Shown here: one piece after another, positions 26,485 through 35,502 of the stretch
How the letters are laid out: each line of letters starts with the position of its first letter
How positions within the stretch are numbered: position 1 is the stretch's first letter
DNA from: Candidatus Daviesbacteria bacterium
Lineage (GTDB): Bacteria; Patescibacteriota; Microgenomatia; Daviesbacterales; UBA10151
Length of the DNA: 44,829 nucleotides
Direction: 5' to 3'
Assembly (NCBI GenBank): GCA_016198275.1
Contig: JACQIX010000023.1
Coordinates: forward strand, 1-44,829
The notes under the pieces: model-generated
Told to the model about the DNA's origin: nothing
Seen by the model: the letters and a program-made list of their open reading frames with translations, nothing else
Databases searched by the model: none
Program-made: the position numbers and the translations under genes

Positions 26485-27729
26485 GTGGAACAATTAAGAC
26501 GTCTTGATTTAGGCAAAGATAAAAAAAATCAATCACTGAAGACCAGAAAAGTTAAAAAGACTATCAAAGGATTAGCACCTTTTGTTGTAATAATCGTTGT
26601 TTTAACTTCGTTGGCTATTTTTTTGACCACTTTATCCGGTTCAAATTCTTACGTTAGTTATATTTTCTCCGGCACTGGTTTAAAATCAACAGATAATCGG
26701 GTTAATGTACTGCTTTTAGGCATTGCCGGCGGATTACATGATGGAGCAAATTTAACAGATACAATCATGGTTGCTTCATATAATCTGAAAACCAATCAGC
26801 TTTTTCTTTTTTCCATTCCTAGAGATCTTTGGTTACCCTCCTTAAAAAGTAAAGCCAATGCTGTTTATGAAATTGGTTCTTCTCAAAATAATGGCTTAGG
26901 ACTGTCTAAAACTGTGATGGGTAATATTTTGGGCATACCGGTTCATTATGCCTTAAGAGTTGATTTTAGGGGTTTTGTAAAAGCTTTAGATGTAATAGAC
27001 GGGATAGATGTTTTGGTGGAAAAATCCTTTGACGATTACCAATATCCAATCCAGGGTAAGGAAGGTGACTTATGCGGTTTTGAGGAAAAAGAGATTGATT
27101 TTGATCAAGATCAGGCCAAGAAGCTTAACATTGAGCCGGGTAAAAGAAAAGTACTGATTGCACCTGATGGGAACATTGCCACTGATTCTGCCGAAGAAGA
27201 CAAAGGCATTAAATATTTTAGCTGCAGGTATGAACATATTAGTTTTGATGGTGGTAAAACCCATATGAGCGGAGAGATAGCTTTGGCCTTTGTCCGTTCG
27301 CGTCACGGAACCAATGGTGAAGGGTCGGATTTTGCCCGTTCAAAAAGACAACAAAAGGTTTTGGAGGCAGTCAGAAACAAAATATTATCTTTAAAAACCT
27401 TGGCAAACCCGCAAAGGATAGGGGATTTAGTGAAAACCTTTGGTAAAAGTATTGATACTGATATTGCTGTCAAAGATGCGCTTGAGTTTTATAAGTTGTC
27501 CGGCAAGTTAGATAAAGCTTATAATTTTGTGATAGATGATTCTTTGAAAAAAGGTCTGCCGGACGGGAGAACTTCTTTGCTGATTCGACCTCGATCTGCA
27601 GATTATGGAGGAGCTTATGTTTTAGTATCTCAAGATGATGACTTTTCTATTATTCATGGATATGTTAGGAAAATACTGACAGGGGAGGTAAAATTGGATG
27701 AAGCCACTGCTGCTGCACGGCCCCGCTAA
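26485..27729 (+). CDS. LytR-CpsA-Psr (LCP) family protein
   Basis: NVLLLGIAGGLHDGANLTDTIMVASYNLKTNQLFLFSIPRDLWL; SHGT-type FVRSRHGTNGEGSDFARSKRQQKVLEAV. Confidence 0.9.
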   Translation: MEQLRRLDLGKDKKNQSLKTRKVKKTIKGLAPFVVIIVVLTSLAIFLTTLSGSNSYVSYIFSGTGLKSTDNRVNVLLLGIAGGLHDGANLTDTIMVASYNLKTNQLFLFSIPRDLWLPSLKSKANAVYEIGSSQNNGLGLSKTVMGNILGIPVHYALRVDFRGFVKALDVIDGIDVLVEKSFDDYQYPIQGKEGDLCGFEEKEIDFDQDQAKKLNIEPGKRKVLIAPDGNIATDSAEEDKGIKYFSCRYEHISFDGGKTHMSGEIALAFVRSRHGTNGEGSDFARSKRQQKVLEAVRNKILSLKTLANPQRIGDLVKTFGKSIDTDIAVKDALEFYKLSGKLDKAYNFVIDDSLKKGLPDGRTSLLIRPRSADYGGAYVLVSQDDDFSIIHGYVRKILTGEVKLDEATAAARPR

Positions 27730-28360
27730 AATTTCTTCTAGAAAGAAGCTAATAGAGTTAAAGCAAAAATTTGATACAAATAATGTGGTGGTTTTTGAGG
27801 AAGGATTTGATTTACAAGCAGTACTGGGTACCATGGCAACACCTTCTCTTCTGTCTCAGAAGCAATTGATTATCTTGGAAAATCCTTCAGAAGATTTATC
27901 TAACTTTCCACTATCAACTTTTCATGATCAACTAGTTTTATGGTTTGATCATTCAGTCAATGAGAAAAGACCAATAATAGAATGGTTTAAAAAAAATGGC
28001 CAGATCCTCTTTTTCCCAGAAAATAAAGAAGTGTCTGTATTTCCCTTTTTAGATTCTTTGGCTGCAGGTGATAAAAAAGCCTACCTTATGGCACAAAAAT
28101 TAAAGGATGAAGGTTTTGATATTTTTTATTTTATTATCATGACCTTTTACTTACTGAGAAATTTAGTAGTCACTCCCAAAAATGCTCCACAGTTTGTCGC
28201 TGGTAAACTGCAAAGACAAAGACAAAAATTCCCTCTTGAGAGAATAAAAAGACTTTATCATGATGTTTTATGGTTAGATTTTAAGATTAAATCAGGATTA
28301 CTGGAAAAAGAGCAGGCAGAATTTTTACTAATTAACAAATTCATACAAAATGAGCCTTAA
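27698..28360 (+). CDS. holA: DNA polymerase III delta subunit-like protein
   Basis: MKPLLLHGPAKISSRKKLIELKQKF...FDLQAVLGTMATPSLLSQKQLIILENP; size and pattern resemble HolA N-terminal region. Confidence 0.65.
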   Translation: MKPLLLHGPAKISSRKKLIELKQKFDTNNVVVFEEGFDLQAVLGTMATPSLLSQKQLIILENPSEDLSNFPLSTFHDQLVLWFDHSVNEKRPIIEWFKKNGQILFFPENKEVSVFPFLDSLAAGDKKAYLMAQKLKDEGFDIFYFIIMTFYLLRNLVVTPKNAPQFVAGKLQRQRQKFPLERIKRLYHDVLWLDFKIKSGLLEKEQAEFLLINKFIQNEP

Positions 28361-28422
28361 AAGTTACAGTATTTGTTACTAAAAAAGTTGACATTTATCT
28401 GTATTTATGACAGTATCATTAT

Positions 28423-28691
28423 ATGAATATTAACCCCGCTAGCATTATTCCTATTACTAAAGCCCGTGGTAAATTGGGTGATTTGGCAGAAACAGTAAGA
28501 GGAGAAAGTTATGTTTTTAACAAAAGGAGGTAATCCCAAAGCTGCTTTGGTGGATATCACCTATTTGACAAAACTGCAAAAGATAGTTCGCGGTATCTAT
28601 CAAAACTTTTATTGATCCCCGCCTCTTAAAATATACTAGGGAGTTTAGTGACCAAGAAATTGAAGACTGGTTAAGAGAAGATGCTCTCTAG
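28423..28691 (+). pseudogene. Frameshifted Phd/YefM-like antitoxin
   Basis: MNINPASIIPITKARGKLGDLAETVRGESYVF continues in another frame as LTKGGNPKAALVDITYLTKLQK, and then in a third as FIDPRLLKYTREFSDQEIEDWLREDAL*, ending at the toxin ATG. Confidence 0.75.
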
Positions 28692-29105
28692 ATGAAAACA
28701 GTGTTTGTTGACTCAAGCGTACTTCTCTCTGCTGTTAATTCTCCGATAGGTGGCTCTACTAAACTTTTTACTTTAACCAAAATTTCATTGATAACTTCAA
28801 GAGTAATTTTAACTGAAACCGAAAGAAATATTCGAGCCAAACTTGAAAGTTACCATCTGGAAAGATTCTTTAAGCTTGTTGGTAAGATGACAATTGCTGA
28901 TCATTTGTCAAAGGAGCAGTTAATTAAAAAAGCTAAAAAGATAATAGCAGAAAAAGATGCGGTAATTTTAGCAGAAGCAAAAGAGGCAGCAGTTGATTTT
29001 TTAATCACTCTTGATAAAAAGCATTTTTTAACTGATCAAGTAAGTAATTTTTTAAAACCCAAAAAGGTTTTAATCCCCAAAATGTTACTAAACAAGGATT
29101 ATTAA
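28692..29105 (+). CDS. PIN-domain toxin-like protein
   Basis: MKTVFVDSSVLLSAVNSPIGGSTKLF...ITSRVILTETERN...KDAVILAEAKEAAVDFLITLDKKHF. Confidence 0.82.
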   Translation: MKTVFVDSSVLLSAVNSPIGGSTKLFTLTKISLITSRVILTETERNIRAKLESYHLERFFKLVGKMTIADHLSKEQLIKKAKKIIAEKDAVILAEAKEAAVDFLITLDKKHFLTDQVSNFLKPKKVLIPKMLLNKDY

Positions 29106-29143
29106 AAAACTAAACATAATTTGAGGTTTTTTTAAGTCCGAAT

Positions 29144-30082
29144 TCATTGTGAACCTAAACTTTTCAGTTTTTGGGACATTAAATTTAGGTCTTTTTGGTT
29201 AACTTCCCCATCTTCATTTAAGTCCGCTTTTTGATTTTTAGGATTTTTGCCCAGGTTTTGTAAAATAATGGAATTATCGGCAGCATTAATTTTTCCATCG
29301 CCGTTTAAGTCATAAATAGTTAGGTCATTTTTGATAAAACTGGATGAAGGAGTTTCCTCTTCAGCAGTCAGGTCAATATTTTGGCCTATCTTGAAAGGAG
29401 GAAGAGGTTTGGAAGATAGTTTTAATTTAAAAAGAAGAGTAGCTTCTCCTTTACTGGAAACAATAGTCAGTTTGGCAACTAATCCTTCTGTCAATGGGTA
29501 GATACCAGATAAATCTTCTTTTCTGATTTGTGATAAAGGGATTAAGAAATTACCAGAAGAAATTTTGGCAGATTGGGTGACAGCTGACGGGATAGATAAA
29601 TAGGCAATACCGTCACCTAAAGGTGTGTCTCCATCTAATACTGAACCGATGATCGGGTTAAATCCTGCTTTGTCCTGGATAGGAGAAGCAGTGGTAAAAT
29701 TAAAAGTAGCTGAGGGTATTTTTCCGGAAATGATTTTAAATTGGTAGGTGGTTTTAGGAAGGAGGTTTTTAATGCTGATATAGTGAGTTGAACGAGGTTT
29801 TGGCGTATTTGTATCTCTATCGTCTAAAGCTGTTTGTTCGGTGGGGTTATTTTGACCAAAGGTGATAAAAGATAATGCCTCAGTGTTAGTTTGAAAAGAG
29901 ATTACCAGCCAATCATCGCTGATGTTGGTAAAAGCTATATTTTGAGGAGTGAAGTCTGGGGCGGCTTTAGAAAGAAATGCCTGCTCCCGCAAAACTATAT
30001 AAACACCAGTAGCAATGCCGACAAAAATTATCCCCAGTCCTAATAAAGTTGGTATTTTAAATTTGTTGAAAAAATCTTTCAT
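29144..30082 (-). CDS. Membrane-anchored fibronectin-III-like protein with dockerin type I domain
   Basis: FN3-like segment (ISIKNLLPKTTYQFKIISG) and two dockerin-type Ca-binding loops DLNGDGKINAADNSIILQNLG / DLNEDGEVNQKDLNLMSQKL. Confidence 0.85.
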   Translation of the reverse strand: MKDFFNKFKIPTLLGLGIIFVGIATGVYIVLREQAFLSKAAPDFTPQNIAFTNISDDWLVISFQTNTEALSFITFGQNNPTEQTALDDRDTNTPKPRSTHYISIKNLLPKTTYQFKIISGKIPSATFNFTTASPIQDKAGFNPIIGSVLDGDTPLGDGIAYLSIPSAVTQSAKISSGNFLIPLSQIRKEDLSGIYPLTEGLVAKLTIVSSKGEATLLFKLKLSSKPLPPFKIGQNIDLTAEEETPSSSFIKNDLTIYDLNGDGKINAADNSIILQNLGKNPKNQKADLNEDGEVNQKDLNLMSQKLKSLGSQ

Positions 30083-30255
30083 GGCTGGGACTCAACTTCT
30101 TGAGTATTAAAATCGGGGCTGATTGGTTCGATTACTTCTTGTAGTTTGGTAGGTATCTCTACTTGTGAGCGGGCATGCAGTATATCAAATATCACCCAAG
30201 CGCAAATTGTGATAAAAGTAAAGATAGCGGCAATCAACCATTCTTTTTTCGTCAT
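30079..30255 (-). CDS. 58-aa single-TM protein, hypothetical
   Basis: Not in the ORF track; minus strand reads MTKKEWLIAAIFTFITICAWVIFDILHARSQVEIPTKLQEVIEPISPDFNTQEVESQP*; coupled by ATGA overlaps to both neighbours. Confidence 0.7.
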   Translation of the reverse strand: MTKKEWLIAAIFTFITICAWVIFDILHARSQVEIPTKLQEVIEPISPDFNTQEVESQP

Positions 30256-30857
30256 TTAAGAAAGTAGGCCTTTCCGGATAAGGACATAATTAATCCTGAA
30301 CCCTCGCTTGCTTTAGACAAAGATAAGTTGTCTACGGAAATTAACCTACTACTTGTTTTCAACTCCTGCAAGAGGGCAAATAATTTTTGATAAGTACCCT
30401 CCACATTGAAAGTAAAAGAGATTTCTGAAAGACTGCCAACCTTGGCTTCATTTTTAATGTCTATGGTCAATGGTTGGATTTGCAGTGCTGAGATGGAGGC
30501 TTCGTGTATTTTGGCTGTTTGTTCCAATGTTTGGGTTACTGATTGTAAACTGACTGTATCGGGAATGGCCTCAGATATTCTATCCTTAATATCTTGATCC
30601 AAATTCTCGTAATTTTTTTTACCTTGCGATAGGTTGTTTGCTTTTTGGGTAACTTTTTGCAACACTTCATTTGAATCAGCTAATTTTTTTTGCAATACCA
30701 GAATTGTTTCAACAGTGGGTTTGATTGCAAAAATGATAAAGATGGCAGTTACTAGCAGGGTGAATATGGTTGGTCCATAATTTCTGACAATAGGAAGACG
30801 GGTAACTGGTTTAACATAGCTAAAATAACTTGAATATAAAAAAGAATTTTTTTTCAT
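30252..30857 (-). CDS. pilO: PilO-like type IV pilus assembly protein
   Basis: 201 aa; TM followed by coiled-coil and ferredoxin-like pattern; adjacent to PilN-like gene. Confidence 0.72.
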   Translation of the reverse strand: MKKNSFLYSSYFSYVKPVTRLPIVRNYGPTIFTLLVTAIFIIFAIKPTVETILVLQKKLADSNEVLQKVTQKANNLSQGKKNYENLDQDIKDRISEAIPDTVSLQSVTQTLEQTAKIHEASISALQIQPLTIDIKNEAKVGSLSEISFTFNVEGTYQKLFALLQELKTSSRLISVDNLSLSKASEGSGLIMSLSGKAYFLK

Positions 30858-31441
30858 AAACTCTTTTCTCCCCCTGCTGCAAGATTAGTGGTAGCAGTAA
30901 CTGTAAAAGTAATATTGCCTTTTTCCAGTCCGACGCTGGCCAGGTTAATCTCGGAAAAGGTTTGGTCGCTTTTTAATCCTTGGATAAAGCTGGTTAAATC
31001 CGTGTTAGTTTGGGATTGAGCGTTGATTTGAACAGAAGCCTTACTAATATTTTTTAAGACATTCAGAGTAGTAATTTTGACTCCTGTCGGTGTTTGGTCG
31101 GCAATTTTTTTTAAAATTGTGGAATAGTCCACAGAATCGGTTTTAATACTACTAATGTTTGCCAGTTTAAGTTGAGTTTGTCTGATTAAAATTTCATCAA
31201 GTTTTAAGCTTTCAATGTAAGGGATTTGTTGTTCAATTGCTTCTTTTGTGGAGGCTAAATCCGCATCCAGTTTAAAGCGGGTGCCAAAAGCAATTAAAAC
31301 TATTGCCTCTACAAAAATAAAAATATAACGGCCTGTGGACAATAGCCAGCGGATCAGTTTGACAGCCAGTTTTTCCGGATTGCTTTGAGGTTTTAAAAGA
31401 TCCAAATTAATTACCATCTTTGGATTGCTATTTTTTGGCAT
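30854..31441 (-). CDS. pilN: PilN-like type IV pilus assembly protein
   Basis: INLDLLKPQSN N-terminus, single TM, periplasmic region resembling PilN; overlaps pilO. Confidence 0.72.
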   Translation of the reverse strand: MPKNSNPKMVINLDLLKPQSNPEKLAVKLIRWLLSTGRYIFIFVEAIVLIAFGTRFKLDADLASTKEAIEQQIPYIESLKLDEILIRQTQLKLANISSIKTDSVDYSTILKKIADQTPTGVKITTLNVLKNISKASVQINAQSQTNTDLTSFIQGLKSDQTFSEINLASVGLEKGNITFTVTATTNLAAGGEKSL

Positions 31442-31546
31442 GAGGTAATTATAAGGATCTGCTTCGCACTTCGCAATGGAATATTTTACTTGTGCTCGCA
31501 GAACCTGTTCTTTCTTTAAAGAAGAATTATACTAGGATCTAGGGAT

Positions 31547-31873
31547 TTAGGGTATAGGGGTTAGTTGACGATCCCCCTTTACACCTTTGGATAATCTGGA
31601 TTTAAGTCTTGCTGCTTTACTTTCACTTGTGAAAGAAGGATACGACATCAACTTTGCCAATCTTGACTTAAGTCTAGCAGACTTATTGGGATGAATGAGG
31701 TGGACTTTGGCAGCTTTGTCCAAAGCAGAATAAGCAGCTTGTAAACTTTCGGAAGTTTGTAAAACTCTGGCTTTTTTAATTAAAGACTTCAAGGTTGTCT
31801 CTCTTTTTTTATTACGAGCTGTTCTGACCTTATCTTTGCGTACTTTTTTAATAGCTGATTTAATGACTGGCAT
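31547..31873 (-). CDS. rpsT: 30S ribosomal protein bS20 with C-terminal extension
   Basis: MPVIKSAIKKVRKDKVRTARNKKRETTLKSLIKKAR...AYSALDKAAKVHLIHPNKSARLKSRLAKL. Confidence 0.9.
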   Translation of the reverse strand: MPVIKSAIKKVRKDKVRTARNKKRETTLKSLIKKARVLQTSESLQAAYSALDKAAKVHLIHPNKSARLKSRLAKLMSYPSFTSESKAARLKSRLSKGVKGDRQLTPIP

Positions 31874-31941
31874 ACTTTGGGGAATAGTATCACAAGCTAC
31901 TATTACAACGCAAGGTTATCTATTATAATTATCACCAAAAC

Positions 31942-33576
31942 ATGGTTAAAAATCTTTTCTCTCTTTTGTATTCCAGGCAGACTTCAATTTTGTCAGCAGC
32001 AACGGTAATTGCCACTACCTTAATGTTTTCTAAAATACTGGGTTTGATTCGTGATCGGCTACTAGCCCATGTTTTCTCACCAGATAAGATAGATATTTTT
32101 TGGGCTGCTTTTAGATTACCGGATCTAATCTTTCAGATAGTAATTTTGGGAGCTTTATCGGTAGCTTTTATCCCTGTTTTCACCGAACATTTTGAGAATA
32201 AAGGAAAAGAAGATGCGTTTGAAATGGCAGGGGCTGTACTTAATGTATTTTTGACAATATTTATTTTAGCCACAATTTTAATTTTTATTTTGGCTCAACC
32301 AATCATCTCATACATAATCGCGCCCGGCTTTAGCCCGGAAAGACAAATGCAGGTTGTAGTGTTGACCAGGGTTATTCTTTTTGGCCAAATTATCTTAGTC
32401 CTGGGTTCTTTTTTCATCGGCATTTTGCAATCTTTCCAAAGATTTATTATCCCTGCGCTTGCCCCGCTCTTTTATAACCTAGGTATTATTTTAGGAATTG
32501 TATTTCTATCTAAATCGTTCGGCATTATGGGGCCGGCTTTGGGGGTAGTTTTGGGGGCAATTCTTCATGCATCTGTTCAACTGCCTTTGGTTTGGGCAAT
32601 GGGGTTTAGGTTTAATATGTCTTTGACATTTTTTCATCCGGGAGTTAAAGAAATATCGAAACTGATGAGTGTTAGAACTTTGGGACTGGCTGCTGAACAG
32701 ATTAATGAAACAGTTGGTTTAGCTTTGGCATCATTGGCTTCGATTGGGTCTGTGACTTATTTGACTTTTGCCCAACACTTGCAGGTTGTGCCTATCGGAC
32801 TTTTTGGAGCGACTTTGGCTCAGGCTGCTCTGCCTGTACTTTCGTCCGAAAGAGCCCGTGGCAGGATCGAGGAATTTAAAATAACAATATTGACTACCTT
32901 ACACCAAATTCTTTTTTTAACACTGCCAGCAACAGCAATTTTAATTGTCATCAGAATACCTGTAGTCAGATTAGTTTTTGGCGCTTCCCAATTTAACTGG
33001 GAAGCCACTGTTTTAACCGGTGCAACAGTGGCTCTTTTGGCAGTGGGATTATCTGCTCAAGCTATCTCTCTTCTTTTAGTCAGAGGTTTTTATGCCCTCA
33101 AAGATACTAAAACACCAGTGGCTGTTTCCTTAGTTGTGGTGATGTTAAATATTATACTGAGTTTATATTTTATTGTTAGTCTAAAACTTGATGTTTGGGC
33201 AATAGGAGCTGCTAATTCTATTGCCTCAATTCTGTCAGCAATTTTGCTTTTCTTAACCCTTCATTTTAAGATCGGTAAATTTAACTTAAAAATTGTGATA
33301 GCCCCTCTTCTTAAGATGTTGATGGCTACCGTGATTATGGGTATGGCGCTGTATATCCCAATAAAACTTTTGGATCAGGTTATTTTTGATACTACCAAAA
33401 CTATTAATCTTATAGTGCTGACAGGGGTATCCTCAATTTTTGCTTTATCCATATATGTGACAGTAGTTTGGTTTTTGAAAGTTAGAGAGTTGGATACTTA
33501 CGTTGAGCTTTTGAGGAAATTGAGTAAATTTCAGACAAAACTTAAGTCTAAAGAGGTTTTACCCGAGATTGTTTAA
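31942..33576 (+). CDS. murJ: Lipid II flippase MurJ/MviN
   Basis: SAATVIATTLMFSKILGLIRDRLLAHVFSPDKIDIFWAAFRLPDLIF; 14-TM-like MviN pattern. Confidence 0.92.
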   Translation: MVKNLFSLLYSRQTSILSAATVIATTLMFSKILGLIRDRLLAHVFSPDKIDIFWAAFRLPDLIFQIVILGALSVAFIPVFTEHFENKGKEDAFEMAGAVLNVFLTIFILATILIFILAQPIISYIIAPGFSPERQMQVVVLTRVILFGQIILVLGSFFIGILQSFQRFIIPALAPLFYNLGIILGIVFLSKSFGIMGPALGVVLGAILHASVQLPLVWAMGFRFNMSLTFFHPGVKEISKLMSVRTLGLAAEQINETVGLALASLASIGSVTYLTFAQHLQVVPIGLFGATLAQAALPVLSSERARGRIEEFKITILTTLHQILFLTLPATAILIVIRIPVVRLVFGASQFNWEATVLTGATVALLAVGLSAQAISLLLVRGFYALKDTKTPVAVSLVVVMLNIILSLYFIVSLKLDVWAIGAANSIASILSAILLFLTLHFKIGKFNLKIVIAPLLKMLMATVIMGMALYIPIKLLDQVIFDTTKTINLIVLTGVSSIFALSIYVTVVWFLKVRELDTYVELLRKLSKFQTKLKSKEVLPEIV

Positions 33577-33600
33577 TCAGGAATTGGTACAATAGCTTCC

Positions 33601-35391
33601 GTGAATATTAGAAATTTTTCAATTATTGCCCATATTGATCATGGCAAGTCTACTTTAGCTGATAGGCTTTTGGAAATTTGTCAGACAGTACCGAAAGACA
33701 AGATGAAACCGCAGCTATTGGATTCCTTGGCTCTTGAGAGAGAACGCGGCATTACAATTAAGCTAGCACCTGTGCGTTTGCAGTACACTTTTAACTTTAA
33801 ACTTTACACTTTGAACTTAATTGATACTCCCGGTCATGTTGATTTTTCTTATGAGGTTTCCAGGTCTTTGGCAGCAGTTGAAGGAGTAGTATTATTGGTT
33901 GATGCTACCCAAGGCATTCAGGCTCAAACTTTGGCACACGGATTAGCAGCTTTAGAACAAAATTTAACCTTAATCCCCGTTATTAACAAAATTGATCTGC
34001 CAAATGCTGATATAGAAAATACAAAAAAAACAATCGGTGAAACTTTTGGTTTTTCGCAGCAGGAGATTATTTTAGTCTCTGCAAAAACCGGAGAAGGGAT
34101 GGAAAAACTTTTGCAAGCCATAATTGAGCGTATCCCCTTTCCAAAATCCGCAGGTGTCAACGTATTCCACCCCAAGGGTGGAAGTAAATTTAGGGCTTTG
34201 ATATTTGATTCGTTTTATGATTCATTTAAGGGAGTAGTGGCTCAGGTGCGGGTATTTGAGGGTAGTACCCCAAAAAACCAGTCCCAAATTAACTTCTTGG
34301 GAAGCAAAGCTGCTGGTCATATCCTGGAGGTTGGTTATTTTACCCCCCAGCTTACTCCGACTGAGAGTCTGACTGTCGGGGAAATAGGCTATATAGCAAC
34401 CGGGTTAAAACAACCGGATAAAGTGAAGGTAGGTGACACAATTGCTTTGGATTTTAATACAGAACCCTTGCCAGGTTATAAGGAGGTAAAGCCAATGGTG
34501 TATGTTGGTCTTTATCCAATTAACCAGGATGAATTTCATGATATTAATAAAGCTTTAGATAGATTTAGATTAACTGATCCTGCTTTTACTTATGAGCTGG
34601 AATATTCCCAAGCTTTAGGGGCTGGGTTTAGATGCGGTTTTTTAGGCTTGCTTCATGCGGAGGTGGTACAGGAAAGGTTATCTAATGAATTTGGTGCAGA
34701 TCTTTTGGCTACTGCTCCATCAGTTGAGTATCTGGTAGGCGATCAAGTGATCATTAACCCTTCAGAATTAGATCCTCAATTGCTTGCCTCCTCAGGACGA
34801 CTACAAGAACCGTGGGTAAAATTGAAGATATTTGTACCAAAAGAATATATTGGCAGCGTAATGGAATTAACGGCGGAGAAAAGAGGTCGATTTTTAAATA
34901 TGCAGCATTTTGGTCCTCAGATTGAACTTTCTTACCAGATGCCGCTTTCTGAGCTAATAACCCAATTTTATGATATGTTAAAATCAGTTACTTCCGGTTT
35001 TGCTTCATTGGACTGGGAATTTTTGGAGTTTAGAGAGGTGGAGGGGGTAAAAGTGGATATTTTGGTGGCCGGTGAAAAAGTTGATGCGCTATCACAGATT
35101 GTGGTCAGACAAAAAGCTCAAACCTTTGGCAGAAAGATGGTGGAAAAGTTAAAAGAAGTTTTACCAAGACAAAATTTTGAGATAGCAATTCAGGCTGCAA
35201 TTGGAGGAACTATTATTGCCAGGGAAACAATTTCTCCGTTCAGAAAAGATGTGACAGCCAAATTATATGGTGGAGACAGGACCAGAAAAGATAAACTTTT
35301 GGAAAAACAAAAAAAGGGTAAAAAAAAGATGAAAATGGTAGGTAGAGTTGAAATCCCCCAGGAGGCATTTTTGTCGATCTTAAAATCTTAA
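33601..35391 (+). CDS. lepA: Translation elongation factor 4
   Basis: NIRNFSIIAHIDHGKSTLADRLLE, ERERGITIK, LIDTPGHVDFSYEVSRSL, C-terminal GGDRTRKDKLLEKQKKGKKKMK; GTG start. Confidence 0.96.
   Translation: MNIRNFSIIAHIDHGKSTLADRLLEICQTVPKDKMKPQLLDSLALERERGITIKLAPVRLQYTFNFKLYTLNLIDTPGHVDFSYEVSRSLAAVEGVVLLVDATQGIQAQTLAHGLAALEQNLTLIPVINKIDLPNADIENTKKTIGETFGFSQQEIILVSAKTGEGMEKLLQAIIERIPFPKSAGVNVFHPKGGSKFRALIFDSFYDSFKGVVAQVRVFEGSTPKNQSQINFLGSKAAGHILEVGYFTPQLTPTESLTVGEIGYIATGLKQPDKVKVGDTIALDFNTEPLPGYKEVKPMVYVGLYPINQDEFHDINKALDRFRLTDPAFTYELEYSQALGAGFRCGFLGLLHAEVVQERLSNEFGADLLATAPSVEYLVGDQVIINPSELDPQLLASSGRLQEPWVKLKIFVPKEYIGSVMELTAEKRGRFLNMQHFGPQIELSYQMPLSELITQFYDMLKSVTSGFASLDWEFLEFREVEGVKVDILVAGEKVDALSQIVVRQKAQTFGRKMVEKLKEVLPRQNFEIAIQAAIGGTIIARETISPFRKDVTAKLYGGDRTRKDKLLEKQKKGKKKMKMVGRVEIPQEAFLSILKS
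33787..33814 (+). repeat. Heptanucleotide tandem repeat inside lepA
   Basis: ACTTTTA ACTTTAA ACTTTAC ACTTTGA. Confidence 0.85.
34165..34183 (+). repeat. Palindromic element inside lepA, encoding FHPKGG
   Basis: TTCCACCC-CAA-GGGTGGAA; same 19-mer in reverse orientation at 15353-15371. Confidence 0.95.
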
Positions 35392-35502
35392 TAATAAGAT
35401 ATTACGAGATCAATATTTACAAATCTATGTTTCTTGTTTTTATAGGAAATACTTGTTATAAATCTGATATATGAATGTTGTGGGGTATGTTATCTAAGAA
35501 AT

